A DNA stretch of 31,375 nt from Chara braunii (taxonomy: Eukaryota; Streptophyta; Charophyceae; Charales; Characeae), in NCBI GenBank assembly GCA_003427395.1, contig BFEA01000180.1, forward strand, positions 1,192,772 to 1,224,146, read 5' to 3'. Under the pieces are notes generated by a model, which was not told the DNA's origin, searched no databases, and was given only the letters and a program-made list of their open reading frames with translations. Positions 18,842 to 28,886 of this stretch are shown here, piece by piece (positions within the stretch are counted from its first letter, which is position 1; each line of letters starts with the position of its first letter). The position numbers and the translations under genes are program-made.

Positions 18842-18888
18842 TACGACCCCGCCGACATTATCAGGACTAATGTCGAGGGGCTAGTCGT
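18842..18888. repeat. Strong imperfect hairpin
   Basis: CCCC-GC-CGACATT (18847-18859) pairs with AATGTCG-A-GGGG (18869-18880). An outer ACGAC/GTCGT pair extends the stem. The loop is about 9 nt. Confidence 0.6.
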
Positions 18889-19203
18889 CAACCGAAGAGT
18901 TGCGCACAAAGTTCTCCCTCTCTTTCCCGCCTGACTCCAGCTTCCCACGCGTTGCTCTCCTCTCGCACTCTCACGTCACCACTCTGATTGCGTCCTCCCT
19001 CGCCCTGCATAACCCCGTCTTGCCAGAGCCTCTTTAGTCTCTCTCACGTAGGCCACCAGCTTACGTGTGCGCTTGCCATCCAGCATGCTGACATCGTATG
19101 TCCATTATTACTGTTTTGTATCACTAACCCCCTTCGGTTCCCCACTATAATCAGGCGAAACTGATTGGGTTGCGGCCTGCAAAGACTGGCGATGTCGGTG
19201 TGA

Positions 19204-19292
19204 ATACCCTTACAAGGGTATCCGCCCAGGTTTTTGCAAGCGACAAAAATTAAGTTTAGATTAAAGTTTAAGCCTACCGCGCGAGGCGCGGT
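19204..19292. repeat. Two short perfect palindromes
   Basis: ATACCCTT-AC-AAGGGTAT spans 19204-19221, and ACCGCGC-GAG-GCGCGGT spans 19276-19292. Both could form small hairpins and lie 150-230 bp before the minisatellite. Confidence 0.6.
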
Positions 19293-19436
19293 TGCGTTTG
19301 TGGTCAAGGCTGACTAGGTGGCTGACTAGAGTAGAGAGTGTGTGGGCGCGCAACTTTGAGGCGCGTGTGATCTTTTTCTTAATGACTCAAGAGTCGGCGT
19401 GATTGCCGGCCAATTTTTTTTTCTTTTGATTAAACA

Positions 19437-19735
19437 GGGATTTAAAAGGATTATGTCTCGTGATTGGTGTGCTTGCTTGTGACCTATGTGTACGTACGGA
19501 GGACAACATCGACAAGGGATTTAAAAGGATNNNNNNNNNNNNNNNNNNNNNNNNNNNNNNNNNNNNNNNNNNNNNNNNNNNNNNNNNNNNNNNNNNNNNN
19601 NNNNNNNNNNNNNNNNNNNNNNNNNNNNNNNNNNNNNNNNAGGACAACATCGACAAGGGATTTAAAAGGATTATGTCTCGTGATTGGTGTGCTTGCTTGT
19701 GACCTATGTGTACGTACGGAGGACAACATCGACAA
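19437..19735 (+). repeat. 79-bp minisatellite around an assembly gap
   Basis: The unit starts GGGATTTAAAAGGATTATG and ends ACATCGACAA. One full copy lies at 19437-19515, a partial one at 19516-19530, then 110 N (19531-19640), then the end of a copy and a full copy at 19657-19735. The distance across the gap (141) is not a multiple of 79, so the gap length is not exact and the array is probably longer. Confidence 0.9.
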
Positions 19736-20187
19736 CAACGTGATTTTGAAAGGTTTCGGTAGGTCTGAGCGTCTCGCAGTATCAGTTTATTTAGGTGTTA
19801 GTTGGCGCTAGACCAAGCCTTGGGCCTAGCACTAGCGGTTACGACGTCCGACTTTCATCATGGAGATTTAAGGATCGAGATCGAGAGGCCGTCAAGGCAG
19901 TCGAGGACCTTGAGCACGCGCCTCTTTTAGTAAGCCCGTTTCGATTCCGCGGGTTCAGGATGCTGGTGAAGGTCCGCTATTGCGCCATAGCGGGGAAGGC
20001 TACGACGCAGTCAGGGTCTGAGTCGTAATTGCACCTGATGCGTAGTATCCACGGGGTTGCCTGAAATGCGGCAACAAACTGTTTTCGCAGCTGTGTCAAA
20101 GTTATCCCTTTGCAGTATTTCGGGGATCCTCGTAGCAGCCACATCCGTGTTCGAGCCCCCCCCCAATGAGGGAACTTGCGGGAACCG
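19736..20187. other. No gene seen
   Basis: The stretch contains a 7-bp hairpin CCGCTAT..ATAGCGG at about 19974-19993 and a run of nine C at 20156-20164. Neither has a clear role. Confidence 0.3.
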
Positions 20188-20228
20188 CGCCCACCAGCAG
20201 GCGTGGCACCTGCTATAATAGGTGGGCG
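20188..20228. repeat. 14-bp hairpin with one-sided bulge
   Basis: CGCCCACC-AGCAGG (20188-20201) pairs perfectly with CCTGCT (20209-20214) and GGTGGGCG (20221-20228). The apical loop is 7 nt and there is an ATAATA bulge. A second inverted pair, GGTACCGA/TCGGTACC, lies at 20228-20235 and 20258-20265. Confidence 0.7.
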
Positions 20229-20539
20229 GTACCGACCAGGGGGGTCAGCCGGTAGCATCGGTACCAGGCTTCTCCGATGGGCCAGTCACTGTGCCTCCCC
20301 TTCGGCCCCCTCCCCCTGTGGGCATCAGTGGGTGACGGGCGTGGGCTCGGTCAGCCAGCAGCGGGCGGCCGCGGGCAGAGTAGGTAGCTCAGCAGGCAAC
20401 AGTAAGGGCGGTACCGGGCAGCGCTACGTAGCAGCAGGTGATGAGCACGGTAAGGCGGAGCAAACGGGCGTTGAGGCTGTAGAACGAGGCAGCGGAGCCA
20501 GCGGTATAGGTCTAAGTAGCGGGCGGTGGGGCTGGCCCG

Positions 20540-21540
20540 GCAGCAGGAAAGCGGAGCACTAGCGAGCGTAGGGAGTAAGGGCAGACAATGAGATAAAAAA
20601 GGGCGCGAGAGTGCCTGGGCGCGTTTCAGTGCCAGGTACACTAGCAGAGGGGAAAGACCGGCAGCAGGGCAGACAGATAACATAGCGGAGCTGCAAAGAC
20701 CGATACCGGGGCACGGTAGACCAGATCGGGTGAGGACAGAGAGCGGAGGCGGATACCGACGGAGGTAGAGGAAGCGATGGGCACGAAGGCAGGCAGCGGT
20801 GGTGCGGGCGTTGTCGGACTAAAGGGAACGGGGCTGAGTGAAGCGGAGCGCTAGCAAGTGAGGGAGAGGCTGGCAGAAGGCGGCAGGAGGAACTAGCGAA
20901 CCTGGACGCAGAGTTGTGCCAGGTACATTCGACAAACGAGGTGAAGACGGCGACGAGGGGGGGGTATGGAAGTAGAGAGGAAAGCCATATCCCGCTCGTT
21001 TCTTGATGAAAACGAGCGGGGAAAGATGGTGAACAGGGGTTTTCGCTCCGGGGGAGCGCAACGATTAGGTTAGTTTTGGCAATAAGTTAGTAGAAAGTGA
21101 GGTGGAGAAGAAAGTTAGAGCGGGGGGGTGTCAAGATGTGACGAAGATGGCAGAGGTGAGAATCGAGATCTCGCCCGATTCGTGATGGAATCGAACGAGC
21201 TCGAGTGTTTGTCGGGGGTTTTCGACCATTGCGAGTAGGATGGCGAAGTCAGTTCTGGCGCTAGGTTAGTAGGAAGTGCGTTAGATAAGATGGGAGATGC
21301 GCCAAGCCATGGCGGAGGACTAGTCGGGGACAACTACTGATAGCCTGTTTAGTCGATCATTCTTAAGCGAGGGAGGAACGAACATCGGGGTTTCCAGGCA
21401 GCGCGCATCCGATGGTAGGTCCGGAACGGACAGAAGGTGAGCGGATTGGTTATACAACTTGTATAAGCTGCGAGAAAGGGAGAGGGTGATCCACCCGGGC
21501 AGGTTCCTGGCCAGGTGCATTCAGTCGAGAAGGATTACAA
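20540..21540. repeat. GC-rich zone of diverged repeats
   Basis: GCGGAGC(A/G)CTAGC recurs at 20551 and 20843, and TGCCAGGTACA at 20630 and 20917 (offset ~287-292), with a relative near 21509. A second period of 180 bp links 21001 (TCTTGATG) to 21181 (CGTGATGG) and 21081 to 21261 (AAGTTAGTAG/AGGTTAGTAG). Frames on either strand are short and look like shadows of biased composition. Confidence 0.5.
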
Positions 21541-22249
21541 GAGCAGAGAGGTAAGTTAGAGAGAGAGAGGGAGTACTCACCTGGAAACGGGCGGGTTGAG
21601 ATGCTTGTGTTGTGCATATCGCATGATCTTGTACACTCTCAGAAGGACAGTGCATACCCCCATGGTCGAGGAGGGGGTTCAACCCGGATTGAAAGCTTAA
21701 GATGGCAGGGGAGGAAAGTCGATGCGATCGTTCTTATCAGAAACGGACGAAGTAATGTGCTGAATAGGGATGTTAAGATGCGGCGAGTGGGATGGTAAAC
21801 TCGGACTAAGACTTTGAGAAACGAATCAGAGGCTGTGGGGTTGCAAGCTGCACATGGGGAAACAGGCAATGTATCTAGTTGTATACCAAAAGGAGGTTCG
21901 TTTTCATTTTCAGTACGTGGAGTAGAGCGACAGCCGGAAAGGGCGTGAAGCTAGTTGCGAGGTCGAAAGGCTTACTTGCTGATTTGTATGCAGTCCGGCC
22001 TGTCGCGTGGAAGCCTAGCCGTAGGACTGTAAGGTTACTTGCTGGCAAGCGCACGACCTGTTGTGCGGGTCAAAGCAGTTGCAGGTTGGCTGGGGAGTGT
22101 CTGGTTACTTGTTAGTTGGGGAGTTGCCCATCCTATCGAGCCAAAGTGGCATGAGTCCAGCCTGGGGTTGGATACTTATCGAAGTTTGGTAAGAGCGGCA
22201 CGATCGATATCTGTGTATGCTCAGCACACTGCGTGGCCAGTCGGACTAG
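21541..22249. other. No gene seen
   Basis: Short frames only; no strong repeat or RNA signature was noticed. Confidence 0.3.
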
Positions 22250-22373
22250 CAAAAATTTGGGCAGCACTCCCTTTAGAAAAATGAGAGTTTCCAAATTTTT
22301 ACTAAGTCATACATAAAATTTAGACAAGTTGAACTTTGAAAGGTCAAATTCTTACTAACTCCTTGGATTTGCA

Positions 22374-22402
22374 GAAATTTCGGCAGCGCTTCCCGTAAAG
22401 AA
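22374..22402 (+). repeat. Quasi-palindromic GGCAGCGCTTCCCGTAA motif, left copy
   Basis: AAATTTCGGCAGCGCTTCCC..GAAAGTGG is a self-complementary motif that matches, in inverse orientation, 24228-24258. A degenerate direct copy (GGGCAGCACTCCC) lies at about 22259. The AAATTTCGGCAG..CTCCC pattern resembles the hairpin found in plant Ty3/gypsy LTRs, from memory of that family. Confidence 0.55.
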
Positions 22403-22709
22403 AGTGGCTTACCAACAAGCCCAAGTATAATAAATGATCTCAGAAAATGCAAAAATTGATCTAAGTAAAATAAAGTTAACTCAGAAAATGCAGAAATCGA
22501 AACTAACTCCTATGGCTCTAGCACGTGGCGAGCAACTAAAGCAACTACCTGTCAAACTGAAACTCAAACTAGGTAGTCATCTCACTCAGCCACATGCAGG
22601 CCAAACCACAAAGGTAAGTACTCTCACCAATCCCAAGTCACCTTTGACAAACAATAGTTCATAGCCTTTCAATGATTTACCCCTTCATACCCAGCTTACC
22701 TAGGGCATC

Positions 22710-23463
22710 GAGTTAGGCCATTCATCTTCAGAAACAATGCCCAACTCTTTGCCTTAGTTATACACGAACAGGTTGTACAACTACTTCTCTCTTCATTGGG
22801 CATATGACTAAGCCATTCATCTTAGAAACAATGCTTAATCCCCCTGATTTGTTTAAATAGCCAAGTTATATATACTTCTCTATACTTAATCTTCATAAAT
22901 GAGCGTAGGACTGATCCATTCATCTTAGAAACAATGCTCAGCCGGCCCAAGTTACCCTCAGTTATAGCTCTATAAATTATACTCTCTTAATATGTGATAA
23001 GGCTATAGTCAGACCATTCGTCTTAGAAACAATGTCTGGCTAGCCTTGTTCTCATAAATATATAGGTATAGAAATATAGAAAGTCCTATTCCCTTGTTCA
23101 TATTATAATCCTGAGGCCTTAGACTTAGACCATTCATCTTAGAAACAATGTCCAGTCTTTGGCCTGAACCTCCCTCAGAACAAAACAACCAAAAGAGTTG
23201 GGCCATTCGTCTTAAAGACAATGCTCAACCTTTTTTTCTCAGCACAAAAAAGCAGAGTACCTTGGGTCAAGACCCAGAAACTATTAAGAAACCACCCAAA
23301 AATAAACAGCGACCAGACCATTCATCTTAGAAACAATGTCTGGTCCTCAAAGTTTGCACAGTCAATACCCCATAGAAACAACAACGAGGCCATTCATCTT
23401 AGAAACAATGCCTGGTTAAATTTAATAAACATAGCGACCAAACCATTCATCTTAGAAACAATT
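22710..23463 (+). repeat. Array of nine hairpins with conserved centre and variable arms
   Basis: Each unit has the centre CATT-CATCTTAGAAAC-AATG, in which CATT pairs with AATG around a 12-nt loop, with a C just 5' of it. Units 1-8 carry flanking arms of 6-14 bp that are different in each unit but complementary within it. Spans: 22710-22747, 22806-22840, 22908-22943, 23001-23045, 23114-23165, 23191-23234, 23311-23345, 23383-23417 and 23443-23463 (arms lost in the last). Examples: GACCAGA/TCTGGTC, GAGTTAGG/CCCAACTC, AAAAGAGTTGGG/CTCAACCTTTT. Spacing is irregular (50-120 bp), so these are not simple tandem repeats. They may lie inside the LTR of the element whose PBS is at 24300. Confidence 0.85.
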
Positions 23464-24227
23464 CCCGACCCTATAAGACCCATTCAGGCACAAGCAAGAC
23501 TGCCTTCCTCCCAACTTCCCCCCTGATGCAACCCCTTTTCTTTAATCTGCTTTCAGACAGACAAACAAAAATTGAAACTGCCATTGCACGTACATTCCTT
23601 TACTTAGTCTGGTTTATGTCCTGAAAGTCAAACTCAAGTCAAAGTAGGGGCGCATACAATACACTCAGTCAAACATACAGAGACGTACAGATAAGGGTTA
23701 CAACTAGGTTTATAGAAGGGAAGAAACTAATTACCTCTCAGTTCCCTGCCTCCAGAACTCCTGAGTTCCGGCAGAGCTCCCGCAATCGGTGGGGTGCACC
23801 TCACACAGAGGCCTAGGCACGGATTACAGGTTGCAATCCCGCCTGCCGCCTTCCTCTCAGAACCAATAGACTGGACTTAGAGTAAGAAGGGCAGAAGGAG
23901 AAAGTTTGAGTCTCTAAGATCCAAGAGGGGTGCACTCAGACTCGCAGGAGAGGGCCTTGTAATCTTCGTGCGCCTGAGGGCCCCGCAATGGCGGCCAAAA
24001 TGCGCAGCAAGAACAGTCGAACCGTAGTCAAACTGTCCGTTGTTGACTTGTCAGCGGCTCTCCCATCTTGCAGCAAGGACCCTTGTCCTTCAACGGCTCA
24101 GCCATTCCGCCGCTTCGTGATAAAAAATGCACAGACCATAGCTAATTTAGGGAGTTAGACCAAAATTGAACTTTGGAAAGTTGAAGACTATTTCTGTCTT
24201 CATATTCGGACTGATATAAATTTTGAG
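23464..24227. other. No gene; possible LTR interior
   Basis: No protein-like frame. One small palindrome, AAGGAC..GTCCTT, lies at 24075-24090. If the PBS at 24300 is real, this is part of the upstream LTR. Confidence 0.35.
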
Positions 24228-24258
24228 AAGGCACTTTCCTTACGGGAAGCGCTGCCAA
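24228..24258 (-). repeat. Quasi-palindromic motif, right (inverted) copy
   Basis: GGCACTTTCCTTACGGGAAG followed by CGCTGCC is the near-exact reverse complement of 22382-22408. It folds on itself (GGCA/TGCC, TTTCC/GGGAA). Confidence 0.6.
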
Positions 24259-24299
24259 TTTTTTCTTAGATTGAAGAAGTTAGATTATATTTTGACAGG

Positions 24300-24311
24300 T
24301 GGCGACTCTGG
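24300..24311 (+). other. Candidate primer-binding site, Arg-tRNA type
   Basis: TTTTGACA|GG|TGGCGACTCTGG: an LTR-like CA end followed two bases later by TGGCGACTC. From memory this is the PBS form of some plant Ogre/Tat-type Ty3/gypsy elements. The match past the first 12 bases is poor. It implies a plus-strand LTR ending at 24297. Confidence 0.45.
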
Positions 24312-25944
24312 CAATCCACCCTGAATAGGGGAGATTCTGCCGTGAGTCTACCTTTCTTTGGGCACTAACTTAGAGGTAGACTTAGGCATAGTTAACTAGC
24401 AGGAGCTTGGTGAGATCATGATATGAGAATTGTTCCCTAGGGACTTATAGGTTTAGTCTTGGGCATTGACATGTCTTGTGTTACAGGCCAGCGTGATCGA
24501 TTTGATTCAGGACTTGGACTAGATTCAACTTGATCCCTTGAGGATCATTTTCTGTTATCATTGATAACAGGTCGGTTGCCAATTCGTCAGTTTACGATTC
24601 AACTCCAATTCACTCCTGCCACTCAACCTAAAGGCTTTAGCCTTGTGATTTGAACTGTTTCGTTGTGTTTTTATTTGAGGAGTTGCACAAGAGTGAGGCT
24701 TGCATGGCTAAAACAAGGGCTATGAGTGCAAGGAATGGTTGAAGTTGACCATGTGTAGTGCATGACTTTCTGGTTGAATCTTTGATGTGATTGCAGGTAT
24801 GTTTGGTGATTCGGACTTTGGATTTGACTGCTTGCGCTCACATACATATATATATGGCTGAGAGGAGCCCCACTGTGACTGTGAGAAGTGATCATCCTAT
24901 ATAAATAACCCTTGGCTATTCGCGCGGCTTACTGTGACCTCAGAAAGAAAAGGGAGATCCCCTTTTATCCTTTGCTTTTTAGAATGATATAGTTGGACGT
25001 TGTAGTCCGTGCCAACTGTCAAAGTCAAACCCCTTGACTTGTTTACAGGCCCTAGATGATGGAGCTGGTCTCCAGGGCAATAAGAGACGATTGCCACCAC
25101 AGGTATGAACTTGTGTACCACCCACTCTCCGCAGGGTGCAGAAGAGGGTGTGGTTCTCAACCGCACTTGGCGGTTGTCCAGCGTCGAGAGATTAACCCTC
25201 AAGGCGCGTGTCAGCCAATACTTGAGTGTCGAATGCGACCCTCGAGGTTGACGAGGACCGCATGAGTATGGGTACTACGTAGGACGCCATCACTGCGACC
25301 GCTTGTGTATTCATGCATTGCTAGTCGGTATGAGTTAGCCCTGCGTCTGCTCGGTTTTATACCAAGTCTCGTGCGCGTCGCTTATCCGATTTCCGCGTCG
25401 GAAAGTTATGGGACGGCTACTGAAGGGACTAGGAGTGTTGTCGGGTTGCTTGGTATGTGTGTGTGTGTGTGTGTGCTTTATTTTTGTGTTCGTAGTGTGG
25501 TGTACGCGTGGTGAGTGGGATACGTCCTAGTCCACCGACGTCGAGTCGCGCTTGGGATTTCAGCCTCCCCAGTGTGTCGGCTCGCGGGTCCGATAGAGGC
25601 GTGGGACCGTGCATACCCCCTATGCTACGACGAACGAGAAACGCCCTCGGCTGGTCCACCTCTTCGATTGCAACTGATCAGCTTTCGTACTGTGGACTGG
25701 TAGCTCAGCGGGGATACGCCCACCGAAGGGAGGTGACAACTCCAGTAAGGTGGAGGTAAGTCTTGCCTCGCGTAGGCCCTATCCTGTCGTAGGGGCTCGC
25801 GGGAGGTATGGCTGGCGCACTCGGCCTGAGCGGCTTGCGGAAGCTCCATGTATATTCGCGACGAGGATTTAGACCAACTCCTGCGTGACGCGGCCGGGAG
25901 GGTCCCGCGCTGCCTTGTGCAGTGTCGGACCGATGCGCTCGGCA
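24312..25944 (+). other. No gene; probably leader or LTR sequence of nested elements
   Basis: It contains the palindrome CTGTTATC-ATT-GATAACAG (24552-24570), the hairpin CAACCGC..GCGGTTG (about 25158-25177) and a (TG)10 run at 25456-25475. The end of this stretch, up to the CA at 25943-25944, should be an LTR if the next PBS is real. Its start cannot be fixed without a second copy. Confidence 0.4.
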
Positions 25945-25946
25945 GG

Positions 25947-25964
25947 TGGCGCCGTTGCCGGGGA
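25947..25964 (+). other. Primer-binding site, Asp-tRNA type
   Basis: TGGCGCCGTTGCCGGGGA is an 18-base match to the site used by many plant Ty3/gypsy elements, complementary to the 3' end of tRNA-Asp. It lies two bases after an LTR-like CA end, and marks a plus-strand element start. Confidence 0.8.
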
Positions 25965-28334
25965 TAATAGTTGCTTGCCGTTGTCCCTGGTGGAACGACA
26001 TCCGGGTATGGGATTGTGAGAACGAGGCAAAATGAGAAGTTTCCTTGGACTCTATGATTAATCTATTGATGGCATTGGATAGAGATCGAGTGAGAGGATT
26101 GATTGTGTGAGATGGTGGTGGCTAGTGCAGTAACGATGGCGCCGATAGACGTTTTGTCTATGCAATCACGCACTCTGACCAGCATGATGGTAGGTGGAGT
26201 TGATACCCTGTTCTGACCTTAAGAGTTGGTGAGTTCTGGACGATGCCTTTGGTGATTGATATGGCTAAGGTGAGATGAGGAAGTATCAACACGGCTAAGT
26301 GTGATTATCGTGGAAGTAAACCCTATAAGGTACTTATCACGGCTATAAGAGTTACCTGAGTGGCCATGAGAGCAATGGGGTACTTCGGCTTTAGAGTGAG
26401 GCAGAGGATGAGTAAGGGAGCCTATCCTGTCAGAAGTCATGGAGGGATTTCAATGAGGGTTAGGCTAATGATGTTGAAAGCCTTTATGAGCATGGATCGG
26501 GATCCTCGAGTCTGGGTTCTAAGTGGTTGTTCGGATTATATAGCCATGAAAATGTGAGGTCTGCCACGCGCAATGTGTTTGAGTTGGGCGTATAAAGCGG
26601 TGGATAGGAGTAGTAAGCACCATGTTATGACCTTAATGGAAAGGACTACGGGAAGTAGTACATCTGCATGACATCTTTTCGGAAAAGGGGATATCTGATC
26701 CTAGAGGCAGTCGGAGTAACAGTGAAGAAGATAACATTTAGATTATTTTGCTGCTTTTGATGAGGCAATGAGTTGTAATTGATGTTAGGCCTTCGCTTAA
26801 ACCTTTCCAGGTTTGGACCATCCATTTGAATCTATGAGGTTGGAGCTAAGGACTTGAGACTATTCTCTTCTAAGGGCATCTCTCCTAAGTCATATGTTGA
26901 ACTCGTCCATGTATGTCAGATTTTATTTGAGTAAGCTTGCTTAATGTTTAATTATGTGAAGCTAAGTGCTTAATGATTATATTCTTTTAATGGTTATCCT
27001 TGTCAGAAATATTTACATAGGCTATGTATCTGGAGTATGTATTTGAACTTATCAATCTGCAAGGATTTATATGAGCGTCTCAAGTCTTATTATCAACCTA
27101 TGGCTGTCTATTAAGTTTATGTTTGGATTGCTCCTCAAAGAGGCGTAGAGATATTATGCAGAATCCACGTGTGATGCGGATTCAGAGGTGAATGGAGTGA
27201 CCGCTTCTTGAGATGAGTACTTCTCAGAAAGTGGTCAATGTGTAAGGTCTACCCTAAGGAAGGTTGCAATCCTATGTTATCGTTCCCCTGAGAGGTGGCT
27301 TTGAAGAAATAATCTTGTCTTGTAAGTAGTAGTGAGACCCACGCCGGAACTATGTTCCTGGTCCATAATGGGTGTTGTTGTTGTATCTTTTGTGATAAAA
27401 TGACTACACTACTACTGAATAGGAGGAAAGTGTTTGAGCCTTGTTAGGCCATGGTCTATAAGGGAAGAGGCTACTACTTGCCACAGAAAAGTAGGGGGTG
27501 AATCCCCAACTATTTTTGTGTCAAGTGGGTTCACCAGCACAGGACGGGGTGGCACCACCCGAAGCGTGTATGGTGAGGTTGTTATCTTATTGGCAAGGGT
27601 CTGCGAGGAACGGACGCTAGAATCGGTGGGAGAACTTGTGAGGCTTGATCCTCGAGTGGGATTTGGGGATTTAAGATGTTATCCTTTCTGAAAAGGATTA
27701 CACTGCCCCTCGTCACAGTATACTTATGTCAAAGCCAGGGGAGTAAAGTGTGGTACTCTCACTAATATTATGTCTGAGAGTTCTAACTGTTGGCAATCAT
27801 ATCTCTGATCATAATGTACCTACCATATGTTATGCCTATTGATATAGGCCTGTCGTTATGAGATATTTTTATATGCTTTGAGTAGCTGACTAGCTTGTGT
27901 ATGATGTGTTTGATTATTATAAGTATTATTGTTGTCAGTTACTATGGTAATATATCGTTTTTCATGAGTGTTATAATTATGAACTTTTGATATCTATGAA
28001 TGCACTATTATCGTGATATAGTACCATTATTATTTTCTCTAAGCTGGGTGGTCGTAAACGCTGAAAATCATGAATTTTAGGGAAAGATGACCTGAAGCCG
28101 AGGCTTCAGGGGTAGGAATTGTAGAGTGTAATTATCGATATGATAACGAAAGGCGTATGCTGGACGTTTTTTGTGATGGGCAGAAACCAGACCAGAGCGA
28201 AGGCAACGCAGGATCCCTTATGCAAAGGAAAAACCTAACATGACCTTGTCCGTTAGAAAGGAAGATGGACTCGAGGTATCCTTGCCGAGGAGAGTCAAGG
28301 AAGGAAAGTATATCTCTTCCTGGTGGGCACATTA
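25965..28334. other. Element interior without a recognisable gene
   Basis: Downstream of the Asp-type PBS one would expect gag. Only short, stop-filled frames are seen, so the element is either decayed or a non-coding derivative. A perfect 9-bp palindrome, CCTGAAGCC-GA-GGCTTCAGG, lies at 28091-28110. Confidence 0.4.
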
Positions 28335-28886
28335 ATGGACGTGGGTATTTTCACTTGGATCGAGTCCGACTTTAATGATGATGAAGATTGTGCGATCGTA
28401 AGGGTAACCCTGTACGCATCTTCCTCGTTCTGGGTCAAGCATGGGGTCGAGTTGGCACTTGGGCACGGGAGCTTGCTTGCGAGGCCATTAAGAATAGATG
28501 AGGGAGCTGCGGCAAAATGGACAAGAAAAAGGATCCATGAAGGGGGAGAGCGAGTGGCGACTCATGTAGAAGTCAAGCGTGCCGATGAATTTGGCCTTCC
28601 TTCTGCCCCATTGCGAGTCGTCCTGCCTGAGTTTCTGGTAGGGAAGTGTTTCGGGGGACAAGAAAGGGTAGAAGCCGCAGCGGAAGCCGCTTTGAGGACG
28701 CGCGAATGGGGATATGGGTATTTTACGTGCGAACTGATATATGGCCTGTACCTGGACCAAAGGTTTTTACCCCATAGTCAAAGACTAAGGGACATGGTCG
28801 ATATTGTGGATGCCTATGCGAGCTCCCACGATTCAGATGACAGGATTGCAGATTTGGATGAGGTCCGAGTAGTAGCAAGGCGATAG
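28335..28886 (+). CDS. Unrecognised 183-residue ORF
   Basis: It starts at ATG 28335 (the frame is open slightly further, but without ATG). Composition is protein-like: mixed charged and hydrophobic, with segments such as REWGYGYFTCELIYGLYLDQ and an acidic end (DDRIADLDEVRV). There is no signal peptide, membrane segment or known motif. It is GC-richer than the T/G-rich DNA on both sides. It may be a captured gene, an accessory ORF of the surrounding LTR element, or a single exon. Confidence 0.45.
   Translation: MDVGIFTWIESDFNDDEDCAIVRVTLYASSSFWVKHGVELALGHGSLLARPLRIDEGAAAKWTRKRIHEGGERVATHVEVKRADEFGLPSAPLRVVLPEFLVGKCFGGQERVEAAAEAALRTREWGYGYFTCELIYGLYLDQRFLPHSQRLRDMVDIVDAYASSHDSDDRIADLDEVRVVARR

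Noticed and set aside
20150-20160. GTGTTCGAGCC, B-box-like, suggesting a SINE
   Set aside because: No A-box at the right distance and no paired T-stem.
20385-20396. TAGCTCAGCAGG, a perfect Pol III A-box
   Set aside because: No B-box at a tRNA-like distance and no cloverleaf could be drawn.
22710-23463. CRISPR-like array reading of the nine repeats
   Set aside because: Spacing is irregular, the repeats are hairpin centres with paired flanks, and the host is eukaryotic.
25692-25745. GGTAGCTCAGCGGGG, tRNA-like
   Set aside because: The D-arm does not close and there is no T-arm, so it is not a tRNA.
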